A stretch of DNA of 10,814 nucleotides from Candidatus Glassiibacteriota bacterium (GTDB lineage: Bacteria; Gemmatimonadota; Glassbacteria; GWA2-58-10): NCBI GenBank assembly GCA_030604975.1, contig JAUVUV010000035.1, forward strand, positions 1 through 10,814, in the 5' to 3' direction. The notes beneath the pieces were generated by a model. That model had not been told where the DNA came from. It saw only the letters and a list, made by a program, of their open reading frames with translations, and ran no database searches. Positions within the stretch are counted from its first letter, which is position 1. Each line of letters begins with the position of its first letter. Below, piece by piece: positions 1 through 6,500 of this stretch. The position numbers and the translations under genes were made by a program.

Positions 1-10
1 GTCGCACAGA

Positions 11-48
11 CCGTTGCGCTTTTGCGCAACGGCGCGCATTTCATGCGC
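11..48. repeat. Two tandem perfect hairpins near left edge
   Basis: Two perfect inverted repeats lie back to back. The first pairs CCGTTGCGC (11-19) with GCGCAACGG (24-32) around a TTTT loop. The second pairs GCGCAT (34-39) with ATGCGC (43-48) around a TTC loop. A weaker alternative pairs CGCCCG (46-51) with CGGGCG (67-72). Neither hairpin is followed by a T-run on either strand, so they are not classic intrinsic terminators. They could be a REP-like intergenic repeat, or the structured 3' end of a gene or RNA beginning left of the window. The pairing is read directly from the bases; the role is unknown. Confidence 0.6.
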
Positions 49-110
49 CCGCCGCCCCCCAGGCTCCGGGCGAACATAACATCTCACTGATTTATGAATA
101 ATCCGGGCTA

Positions 111-153
111 GAAAAAGGAGGTGCGCTGTAAAAGATGGCACCTCCTCATTTTT
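111..153. terminator. Bidirectional intrinsic terminator downstream of qmcA
   Basis: A perfect 9-bp stem pairs AGGAGGTGC (116-124) with GCACCTCCT (138-146) around a 13-base loop. On the minus strand the stem runs straight into TTTTT (116-112), about 55 bases after the qmcA stop, so it should end the nfeD-qmcA transcript. On the plus strand the stem is followed by CATTTTT (147-153), so it could also stop a rightward transcript entering from the left. The stem happens to contain a Shine-Dalgarno-like AGGAGG on each strand; the T-runs on both sides favour a terminator. Confidence 0.75.
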
Positions 154-200
154 CCCCTCAAGTACAATACAGGTCAGCCTCTTATCGAGCCACCCGATCA

Positions 201-1091
201 TTACTCATTCTTTGTCTCAACTTTCTCCTTAAAAAGTTCACCGATACCTGCGATGCTGCCAAGGATGCTTGAGGATTCGTAAGGCAGAAATATTTTCGTG
301 GCCTGTCCATCAGCGATTTTCTGCAAAGCCTCCAGATACTTGATAGCTATCAGGTCATTGGTCGGCTTCCCTTGATGTATTGCACCGAAAACCGTCTCTA
401 TCGCTTCTGCCTCTCCCTTGGCCACGGTCAGTTTCTGATACTTGTCAGCATCGGCTACTTTCTTGATCGCCTCCGCCTGGCCTTCCGCTTTCAGAATCGC
501 CGACTGCTTGTGGCCCTCGGCCTCGAGGATTATCGCACGGCGCTCGCGCTCGGCTTTCATCTGGCGGTGCATCGCTTCCGTAACGTCGTCTGGGGGATCT
601 ATCCTCTGAAGCTCGACCCGGGTAACCTTGCTGCCCCATTTGTCAGTGGCATCGTCAAGGATTTCCCGCAGTTTCGTGTTTATCAGCTCTCTCGAGGTAA
701 GCGATTCGTCCAGAGCCAGATCACCGATCAGGTTTCTCAGGTTAGTCTGGGCCAGCTTGGTCACCGCGGTGTAGTAGTCGGCCACATTGTAAACTACCTG
801 CATCGGGTCAGTAATCTCGTAATAAATCACTGCATCGACTTGCACCACAACGTTGTCTTTGGTAATCACTCCTTGCGGCGGAACATCGACCACCTGTTCG
901 CGCATATCAACTTTGATCATTTTCTCCATGAAGGGAACGATTAGCGTAAGTCCGCTGTCCGCGGTGCGCTGATATTTGCCCAGGCGCTCGATCAGGCCTT
1001 TTTCCCAGGGCCTGACAATTTTTACACCGGTCATCGCAACCACGAAAACTACAACTGCTACAATAATAAATAAAGTGATGGGTCCTTCCAT
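201..1091 (-). CDS. qmcA: SPFH/Band 7 membrane protein, QmcA/stomatin-like
   Basis: This 296-residue protein of the stomatin/prohibitin (SPFH) superfamily most resembles QmcA. Members form large membrane-anchored oligomers that organise membrane microdomains or modulate proteases. One hydrophobic segment (about residues 4-22) anchors the N-terminus. The SPFH domain follows (about 23-190), with the typical stretch VRPWEKGLIERLGKY, a VPPQGVITKDNV segment and VELQRIDPP. After it comes an Ala/Glu/Lys-rich coiled-coil (ERERRAIILEAEG, about 180-240) and a short C-terminal tail. I start it at the ATG at 1091, because GAGGAGG lies 9 bases upstream. An in-frame TTG at 1109 would put that ribosome binding site inside the gene. 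It lies one base after the nfeD stop, so the two are surely co-transcribed, matching the common SPFH-NfeD pairing (as with E. coli qmcA-ybbJ). The family call is firm; the cellular role is inferred. Confidence 0.92.
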   Translation of the reverse strand: MEGPITLFIIVAVVVFVVAMTGVKIVRPWEKGLIERLGKYQRTADSGLTLIVPFMEKMIKVDMREQVVDVPPQGVITKDNVVVQVDAVIYYEITDPMQVVYNVADYYTAVTKLAQTNLRNLIGDLALDESLTSRELINTKLREILDDATDKWGSKVTRVELQRIDPPDDVTEAMHRQMKAERERRAIILEAEGHKQSAILKAEGQAEAIKKVADADKYQKLTVAKGEAEAIETVFGAIHQGKPTNDLIAIKYLEALQKIADGQATKIFLPYESSSILGSIAGIGELFKEKVETKNE

Positions 1092-1092
1092 T

Positions 1093-1536
1093 TTATTGTT
1101 CCTCCTCAACTCTGGCTACTACAACGTGGGTACCCACAATTCCGACAACTTCGACTTTTTCGTTTTCCGCCAAATTTTCGCCTGTTTCCGACCGGGCTCT
1201 CCACTGTTCTTTTCCAATTCTGACTCTGCCTGAATCTTTGATATTGTCGATCTCTACCAGAACCACGCCTTGCTTGCCAATCGTTCGGTCCGCTCCGACT
1301 CCTGAGGGCTGTTCCTCTGTAACTGCCTGGGCGAATCTTCTCGAAACAACTACCAGGACACCTGCGACAACCACAAATATTCCCCACTGCCAGGGCGCTC
1401 CGAGACCGAAAATTGCCGCCACGCCTGCCAGCAAAGCCCCGATCCCGAACCAGAATATGAAAAATCCGCCGGTAAATATCTCGCCGATAATAAACACTGC
1501 AGCAAGCGCCATCCAGAGCCACCAGTAATTAGCCAT
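1093..1536 (-). CDS. nfeD: NfeD-family membrane protein (short form)
   Basis: This 147-residue protein is a short NfeD-type partner of SPFH proteins. The N-terminal half is hydrophobic, with about three membrane segments (roughly residues 6-20, 23-45 and 50-66) and a Gly-rich stretch typical of the family. A soluble domain follows (about 85-142), with the alternating beta pattern of an NfeD C-terminal OB-fold (RTIGKQGVVLVEI, then GRVRIGKEQWRARS, then VEVVGIVGTHVVV). There is no N-terminal ClpP-like serine protease domain, so this is the short class, not the long protease-fused class. The ATG at 1536 is preceded by a strong GAGGAGGTGAATTT. It is the first gene of a two-gene operon with qmcA. 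Short NfeD proteins are thought to assist assembly or localisation of the cognate SPFH oligomer; that role is from family knowledge. Confidence 0.9.
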   Translation of the reverse strand: MANYWWLWMALAAVFIIGEIFTGGFFIFWFGIGALLAGVAAIFGLGAPWQWGIFVVVAGVLVVVSRRFAQAVTEEQPSGVGADRTIGKQGVVLVEIDNIKDSGRVRIGKEQWRARSETGENLAENEKVEVVGIVGTHVVVARVEEEQ

Positions 1537-1539
1537 AAA

Positions 1540-1562
1540 TTCACCTCCTCTTCAATGGTGAA
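1540..1562 (-). promoter_or_regulatory. Small hairpin over the nfeD ribosome binding site
   Basis: In the nfeD leader, read on the minus strand, TTCACC (1562-1557) can pair with GGTGAA (1545-1540), leaving an 11-base loop. The 3' arm overlaps the GGAGGTGAA Shine-Dalgarno region, 4 bases before the start codon. The 6-bp pairing is real, but such a short stem can arise by chance. If formed in the mRNA it would partly hide the ribosome binding site. Confidence 0.3.
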
Positions 1563-1639
1563 ATGGAAGTATCTCGAGTGCGGGTCATTCAACCTGGTAA
1601 CAAAAACAATACTGTGTCAAACGTCTCAAAACTAAGAAA

Positions 1640-1668
1640 AATCTATCAGAATCTGAATTGTGCGTCAA
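1640..1668 (-). promoter_or_regulatory. Probable sigma-70-type promoter of nfeD-qmcA
   Basis: On the minus strand TTGACG (1668-1663, 5 of 6 to the -35 consensus) is separated by 17 bases from TAGATT (1645-1640, 4 of 6 to the -10 consensus). Spacing and orientation suit the nfeD-qmcA operon and would give a leader of roughly 100 bases. A second perfect -35-like TTGACA (1620-1615) lies inside that leader, but I see no convincing -10 at the right distance. The rest of the gap between nfeD and the hydrolase gene is AT-rich and holds no other gene. Confidence 0.45.
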
Positions 1669-1734
1669 GAAATCAATATGTAAAAAGCGGGCGTTTGTTT
1701 CAAAGGAGGTTTTTAGACAATCTCATGAGCGATT

Positions 1735-3534
1735 TTAAGGCTTATAAATTCTTCCCTCTTTCAATGCCTGCCCGAATGCTTTCTCATCCCACTTCAGTTC
1801 CAGATCCTTATTCAATGGGATACCGTTGATTTCGCCGTTATCATCCACGTAGCCCAGCATCTCGCCCCAGGCCCGGGTGAGCTGCACACACCACTTGTTG
1901 CGGAAATACTCCGGGTGCAGCCGGTTCCAGTAGCCGGTGAAAAAGCTCCCGTCGTAGATCACGTAGCGCAGGGTTCCGGAGTTTTTCCGCATGAACATCT
2001 CGATCGAGTAGACTCCGTCGCCTGCTTTCGCATCCCCGTGGGTGCCGTCATCGTACATTTGCACGGGGATATTCGCATAGCAGCCCTTTGCCTCCTTGAT
2101 CGCCCACCTGTACCGGGGCGCGTAGCTGAAATTGCCCCGGATGGCCAGGGGCGGCTCGAATTCAGGCAGGGTGCCGGAGTCGAAACTGATAAGGACCCGG
2201 ATCATGTTATCCAGAAACGTGTTTGCCGGGAGCTCGCTTGCGGGCTTGTCCGCAGGGTGGGCCGCCCTGCGGATCTCGTAGCGGTGGGGCACTGGTTTGT
2301 TAACTCTGTGCTGTGCAGCATACGCTTGCCGCTCCACTCGGTCCAGGGAGTCTGTATTCACCCCGCTTTTGAACGGGGTGAAATCCCGCGGGCTGCCCAC
2401 CCCTTCCAGCAGGACCCTGCGCCACTTGGTGTAGAACGCAGCCTGCCTGATCTCGGTCTGCTCGAACACCTGGTAGGCCTGGATCATCTGCGGGGTGTGG
2501 GCATAGCGCGAGAGGTTGATCCCTTGATCCAGTTCGCCCATGCTGACAACATCGATCTCCCTGCCGTCGATAGCTATCCTGTACCACCCCTGCTCCAGCC
2601 CTTTCAGCGCGATAATATCGCGGTCCCAGGCATCGGGGTAATCCATCACGGTTTTCATCAGCCTGCCGGTGGAGGGATAGACCGGCAGGGGCAGGCGCTG
2701 TGCGGCACGGGTGAAAGAAACCTCGTCAGGGCCTGACTTGAGCTGCGTTACTCTGCAGTCGGTCTGTGAAAGAATTTCACCGCTTGCGGCATCGATCACG
2801 GTTTCGGCTACCAGAGAGGATGCGCCCATCGCCTCCAGGATCGAAAGCCCCATCTGAAGCTGGCCGTCCACGTTGGGATGCACGCTTTCAGCAGTGTACA
2901 TGAAATTGCCGTCGTATTCGTCCAGCTTCTCTGCGGTCAGGGTCGAGGAATAGTTGAGATCGTAGAATTTCAGCCCCTCACCGGCAGCGAACCTGCCCAG
3001 CTCGTAGCTGAAACGCCGAAGAGTTTCCGGGTAGAGCAATGAGCGCATGCGCTCGAAGTTTTCCACTTTGCCCCTGGTGATATGCGGCACGCAACGAAGC
3101 TCGTACAGGGTCGGGGAGATCAGCATCAGCTCCGGGTTGGAATGCTCCCGCAGCAGCTCTATCTCGTCTTTGAGCCCTTTCAGGTAGACCTGAAGCAGCT
3201 CCGGGTCGAAAGGCCGGTAACCCCCGTCGTTCATGCCCAGCATGATAGTGGCTTTGGTGGGTTTGCAGAGCTGGATGTCGCGGCGTAGGCGGTCGACATT
3301 CTTTGCCTGGTCGCCTCCCCAGCCGAGATTGAAAAACTCGACATTCCAGGCGGGATAGCGGGTCAGCACGTAATTTTCGATCAGCCGCGGATAAACGCCG
3401 TAGTCTGTGATACTGTTACCCCAGATCAGCACCACGTCACTGTCCTGGATGAAAAAGTCAGGCCTGGCCAGAGAAGAGGAAATCGAAACCAGCAGAAAGA
3501 ACCGAACGCGGTGAAACAAAACTCTGAAACGCAT
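1735..3534 (-). CDS. Exported SGNH/GDSL-type hydrolase with C-terminal beta-sandwich-like domain
   Basis: This 599-residue protein is probably an esterase or carbohydrate deacetylase of the SGNH superfamily; the substrate is unknown. A weak signal peptide is visible: Arg-rich residues 1-11, hydrophobic FFLLVSISSSLA (12-23), possible cleavage after Ala23. SGNH blocks follow in order: WGNSITDYG with presumed nucleophile Ser41, NLGWGGD (Gly71-Gly74), LGMNDGG with Asn102, and ESVHPN with His219. Two positions deviate: Asn40 stands where GDSx has Asp, and Glu216 stands where the triad Asp precedes His. Residues about 230-440 match no domain I recognise. Residues about 445-560 look like an extracellular beta-sandwich, with the Asp/Gly-rich DDGTHGDAKAGDGVYS motif (495-510), probably calcium-binding or structural. 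No T9SS-type C-terminal sorting domain is evident. The ATG at 3534 has GGGAG 6 bases upstream. It lies 123 bases after the GT9 gene and may share its transcript. Confidence 0.75.
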   Translation of the reverse strand: MRFRVLFHRVRFFLLVSISSSLARPDFFIQDSDVVLIWGNSITDYGVYPRLIENYVLTRYPAWNVEFFNLGWGGDQAKNVDRLRRDIQLCKPTKATIMLGMNDGGYRPFDPELLQVYLKGLKDEIELLREHSNPELMLISPTLYELRCVPHITRGKVENFERMRSLLYPETLRRFSYELGRFAAGEGLKFYDLNYSSTLTAEKLDEYDGNFMYTAESVHPNVDGQLQMGLSILEAMGASSLVAETVIDAASGEILSQTDCRVTQLKSGPDEVSFTRAAQRLPLPVYPSTGRLMKTVMDYPDAWDRDIIALKGLEQGWYRIAIDGREIDVVSMGELDQGINLSRYAHTPQMIQAYQVFEQTEIRQAAFYTKWRRVLLEGVGSPRDFTPFKSGVNTDSLDRVERQAYAAQHRVNKPVPHRYEIRRAAHPADKPASELPANTFLDNMIRVLISFDSGTLPEFEPPLAIRGNFSYAPRYRWAIKEAKGCYANIPVQMYDDGTHGDAKAGDGVYSIEMFMRKNSGTLRYVIYDGSFFTGYWNRLHPEYFRNKWCVQLTRAWGEMLGYVDDNGEINGIPLNKDLELKWDEKAFGQALKEGRIYKP

Positions 3535-3657
3535 AACCGTCTCCCGGTAAGCATGAATGAGAGTGGAAAGCGTAATATGTGTTCCGAAAATTTACACAGA
3601 ACTGCTAACCCAGAGACAGCCCCGCTATTTCCCTCCCAGCGGCAGGACAAAACCGCC

Positions 3658-4737
3658 TCAGGCTGTCTGGGCGCCGGAGGTGCGCTTGTCTCGGTCCAGC
3701 TCCAGCATTTCCCTGCAGGAGGCCATCACCATGTCCACTGTCACACCCTGCATGCAGTTGAAATGGCCCAGAGGACAGCGCTGCGGCCCATGATCCGAGC
3801 ATGGCCTGCACTCGAGCCCCTTGACCTCGACTACACGGCAGAAATCACTTAGCGGTGCAAAACCGAGCTCGGGTGTGGTTGAGCCGAATATAGCCACGGT
3901 TGGGACATCGAATGCCCAGGCGATATGCATGGGGGCGCTGTCTCCGGTCACCAGCAGGTCGGCCTTGCGTACCAGAGCGCTTAGCTCGCGAAGGTCAGTC
4001 AGCCCCACGAGATCGAGAAGCCGGGATTTACAGGCTGCGAGCACACAATCCGCCTGTTCGCGGTCGAGCGGGCTGCCGACCAGGATCACTCGCGCCTGGT
4101 ACCTCTGTACCAGGAGGTTGATCAGTTGTGAGAAGCGCTCAGCGATCCATCTCTTGGTACCCCACACCGAGCCGGGCGAAACGACCACCAGGGGCCCGGA
4201 GCCCCTCGGCAGCCCTGCCCCGAGCTGACCAAACACGTGGCTGGCCTCCTCTCCAGTGACAGGCAGCACGGGGCGAGTTGAGACTTTCGCCGGATTGACA
4301 CCGAAAGGTGTGAGCAGACTCAGGTTCCGTACTGTTTCATGAAATTCGAGTTTGCGGGGAACTCTTACGCTGTAAAGTGAAGACCAGGCACTCTGTTCGA
4401 AACCCACCCTGACCGGTATCCCGGCCATTTTGAGTAAAAGGGCGCTGCGCGCACTTCGGTGCGCCGAGATAACAAGGTCGAATTGCTCTCTTCTTATTCT
4501 CAGGGCCGTTTGCAACATCCCGAACGGCCCGCGCTGGCCGCCGTGCTTGTCATAAACGATCAGCTGGTCAAGGTAGGAGAGGCCTGCAAGAAGGCGCGCC
4601 CCGGCAGGGGTGGTGCAAACGGCCAGATATGCCCCAGGAAAGCGTTCATACACTGCACGGATCAAAGGCGTGGTGAGCACGATATCCCCGGGAAACGCGC
4701 TGTTGAAGATCAGAATCCTGTTATAGAAGTCCTGCAC
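3658..4737 (-). CDS. Glycosyltransferase family 9 (heptosyltransferase-like)
   Basis: A 359-residue GT9 enzyme, the family of ADP-heptose:LPS heptosyltransferases (WaaC/WaaF/RfaQ), which build lipopolysaccharide core at the inner face of the cytoplasmic membrane. The N-terminal domain opens with RILIFNSAFPGDIVLTTPL, the usual acceptor-side signature. The C-terminal nucleotide-sugar domain has SPGSVWGTKRW...ERF and TGDSAPMHIAWAFDVPTVAIFG. The C-terminus carries CRPC-x7-C-x6-C (Cys310, 313, 321, 328), shared with the GT9 gene at 6501-7583. The start is a GTG at 4737, because GGGAGG lies 6 bases upstream; another GTG at 4743 directly abuts that site and is too close. It starts 31 bases after the porX stop, so it is probably in the porX operon. 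The donor could be ADP-heptose or another nucleotide sugar; the sequence does not settle this. Confidence 0.88.
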   Translation of the reverse strand: MQDFYNRILIFNSAFPGDIVLTTPLIRAVYERFPGAYLAVCTTPAGARLLAGLSYLDQLIVYDKHGGQRGPFGMLQTALRIRREQFDLVISAHRSARSALLLKMAGIPVRVGFEQSAWSSLYSVRVPRKLEFHETVRNLSLLTPFGVNPAKVSTRPVLPVTGEEASHVFGQLGAGLPRGSGPLVVVSPGSVWGTKRWIAERFSQLINLLVQRYQARVILVGSPLDREQADCVLAACKSRLLDLVGLTDLRELSALVRKADLLVTGDSAPMHIAWAFDVPTVAIFGSTTPELGFAPLSDFCRVVEVKGLECRPCSDHGPQRCPLGHFNCMQGVTVDMVMASCREMLELDRDKRTSGAQTA

Positions 4738-4768
4738 CTGCACCCTCCCGATTAGCGGTAAACCAGGC

Positions 4769-6340
4769 TCATTTAGGTGTCATCACTGCCACAGGCAGGA
4801 TCATCTCCTCCGGTGAAATGCCGCCGTGAAGGAAACTGCCGTAATAGCGGCTCTGATACTCGCGCAGCTTGGTGGGGTAGACGAAATATGTATCCTCTAT
4901 GGCAAACAGGTAGTTTACGTTCATACCCAGGTAAGGCAGCTTGACCTTTGCGGGGTCGTGCACCAGGAAAGCCGCCTGCTGTTCCTCGCTGTTGATATTG
5001 TCCCCGAACTTGTAGCGCAGATTGGTAGAGGCATCCCGTTTGGCGTAAACGATCACCGGCCGGGTGCAGTGTACACTCCCGTGATCACTGGTGAGCACCA
5101 CCGGGACCCCCTGCCGCGCAGCTTCCTGGAGCACGCCGTAGAGGCTGGAATGACGGAACCAGCTCAAAACCAGGTCGCGGTAGGCCTGTTCATTGGGAGC
5201 GATTTCGAGCAGGATCTCGGATTCGCTCCTGCCGTGGGTGAGGATATCGATAAAATTCACCACAATAGCGGTCAAACCCCGCTGCAACAACGACGGGATT
5301 TTTTTGACCAGCCGCTGACCTTCCTCCTTGGTAAACACTTTCTCATAGCGCAGTGGAAAGCTTTTGTCCACTTTCAGCCGTTCCAGGTTGGCTTCGAGAA
5401 GTTCTTTTTCATAGAGGTTGAGACTTCCCTCATCATCCGAACCAACCTGCCAGTAATGGGGGAAACGCTCGATAATCTCGGCGGGAAATAGCCCGCTGAA
5501 AATAGCGTTTCTTGCGTAAGGAGTGGCTGTGGGCAGGATCGAAAAGTAGGTTTTTCTTTCGATATCGTAGAACTCCTCAATCAGCGGGGAAAGCTGAAAC
5601 CACTGGTCCATCCGCATGCAGTCGACAATGATAAAAAGAACCGAATCAAACTTACGGATCACCGGCAGGAGAAACTCTCGGATCACGTCCACGCTCAACA
5701 GGGGCCGCTCTCCTTTCAGGGCAGAAATCCAGTTGAAATATTCTTTCATTACATGGCGGGAAAAATCCCGCCGCCACTGGCGTTTCAGCCCCCGGAGCAG
5801 GCTGGCCAGGTCCTCCTCGCCGGTTTCGTCAAGGCGGCCCTCCCACATGATAAGCTCGGTGTAAGTCTCAGCCCAATCTTTCCAGGCAAATAATTCGCTC
5901 CTTTCTTCTTCCAATTCATGGAAACGAGAAACAAATTCCTGGGCAGTTCGCTGGTGCCTGATTTCCGAGCCTTCCAGCAAACGTTTGCATACAGAGAGAA
6001 CCTGATTCGGGTTAACCGGTTTAACGATGTAATCGTCTACCCGCTGGCCGATAGCCTGGTTCATCAGGTCCTCTTCCTCGCTCTTGGTCACCATCACCAC
6101 AGGCACATTCGGGGCCACATCCCTCAACTCTCCCACTGTCTCGATACCCCTCTTGCCGGGCATCTGCTCATCGAGCAGGATCAGGTCCACAGTGCTGGAT
6201 TTCAGCATCTCCACCGCGTCATCCCCATTGGTAGCAGTTTCCACCTGATAGCCTTTTTGCTCCAGGAAAAGTATCTGGCTTTTAAGAAGTTCGATCTCGT
6301 CATCCACCCAGAGTATCTTTTTTGATAATTTGTTTGACAT
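4769..6340 (-). CDS. porX: PorX-type response regulator with PglZ/alkaline-phosphatase-like domain
   Basis: This 523-residue cytoplasmic protein matches PorX, the T9SS-linked response regulator, in length and architecture. The receiver domain (about 7-122) has acidic Asp13/Asp14, phosphoacceptor Asp57 (LLDEQMPG), Thr85 and Lys107 (VKP), so it should be phosphorylatable. A helical linker (about 125-220) leads to the PglZ domain of the alkaline phosphatase superfamily. Its visible metal and catalytic candidates are Asp240 (IIVDCMRMDQW), Thr271 (PTATPYARN), Asp365 and His369 (FIDILTHG), Asp419 and His420 (TSDHG), and His505 (HGGISPEEMILPV). P. gingivalis PorX is reported to be a zinc-dependent phosphodiesterase acting on oligonucleotides, and to work with the kinase PorY and sigma factor SigP. 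There is no helix-turn-helix domain. I start at the ATG at 6340, with AAAGG 9 bases upstream; an in-frame TTG at 6349 abuts that site. No PorY-like kinase gene is in the window. Confidence 0.93.
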   Translation of the reverse strand: MSNKLSKKILWVDDEIELLKSQILFLEQKGYQVETATNGDDAVEMLKSSTVDLILLDEQMPGKRGIETVGELRDVAPNVPVVMVTKSEEEDLMNQAIGQRVDDYIVKPVNPNQVLSVCKRLLEGSEIRHQRTAQEFVSRFHELEEERSELFAWKDWAETYTELIMWEGRLDETGEEDLASLLRGLKRQWRRDFSRHVMKEYFNWISALKGERPLLSVDVIREFLLPVIRKFDSVLFIIVDCMRMDQWFQLSPLIEEFYDIERKTYFSILPTATPYARNAIFSGLFPAEIIERFPHYWQVGSDDEGSLNLYEKELLEANLERLKVDKSFPLRYEKVFTKEEGQRLVKKIPSLLQRGLTAIVVNFIDILTHGRSESEILLEIAPNEQAYRDLVLSWFRHSSLYGVLQEAARQGVPVVLTSDHGSVHCTRPVIVYAKRDASTNLRYKFGDNINSEEQQAAFLVHDPAKVKLPYLGMNVNYLFAIEDTYFVYPTKLREYQSRYYGSFLHGGISPEEMILPVAVMTPK

Positions 6341-6371
6341 AGGATTCAACCTTTATCTAAATTTTCTTATT

Positions 6372-6381
6372 GGAAAGTTCC
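6372..6381. promoter_or_regulatory. GGAAAGTTCC near-palindrome upstream of porX
   Basis: GGAA-AG-TTCC is a near-perfect palindrome about 30 bases before the porX start codon. On the minus strand it reads GGAACTTTCC, whose first seven bases equal the GGAACTT -35 element of sigma-E-like ECF sigma factors. The 8-base arm GGAAAGTT (6372-6379) recurs inverted as AACTTTCC at 6443-6450 in the same divergent gap. A clear ECF -10 at the expected distance is not evident. It could be an ECF promoter element, an operator half-site pair, or chance. Confidence 0.25.
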
Positions 6382-6402
6382 CTCTTTAGTTCTACCTGAG
6401 AT

Positions 6403-6431
6403 AATGTAACCCGAAATCGCGACTTTGGGAA
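6403..6431 (-). promoter_or_regulatory. Possible promoter of the porX operon
   Basis: On the minus strand TTCCCA (6431-6426) and TACATT (6408-6403) each match 4 of 6 bases of the sigma-70 -35 and -10 consensus, with 17-base spacing. That would give a leader of about 55-60 bases before porX. The 160-base gap must also hold the promoter of the divergent GT9 gene. I saw only weak AT-rich candidates for that one, around 6455-6490. Treat this as a guess from position and spacing. Confidence 0.3.
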
Positions 6432-6500
6432 ACTGTATTTTTAACTTTCCGGCACTTGTTTATCTTATTTCATTGTTAGAAATTATCCCTTGCGGTGTCA

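Noticed and set aside
135..272. Small plus-strand ORF starting ATG at 135 with AGGAGG at 116-121
   Set aside because: The apparent ribosome site and start codon lie inside a terminator stem-loop with T-runs on both sides, and most of the ORF is antisense to the end of qmcA.
1702..1829. AAAGGAGG at 1702-1709 before an ATG at 1724 on the plus strand
   Set aside because: The spacing is too long, the product would be about 34 residues antisense to the hydrolase C-terminus, and it resembles no known protein.
1915..2736. Long plus-strand open frame of 273 codons
   Set aside because: It is antisense to the well-supported SGNH hydrolase gene, has no recognisable domain, and is a typical shadow frame in GC-rich coding DNA. 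The same applies to the plus-strand frames at 372-944, 4826-5491 and 7847-8812.
3603..3645. CCGCT/AGCGG stem between the GT9 and hydrolase genes as a terminator
   Set aside because: It is a 5-bp stem with no T-run, so it does not show that the hydrolase gene is a separate transcript.
4769..6340. PglZ domain as a BREX or Pgl phage-defence component
   Set aside because: An N-terminal receiver domain with all phosphorylation residues and the overall length fit PorX, and no brxA/B/C/L or methylase gene is nearby.
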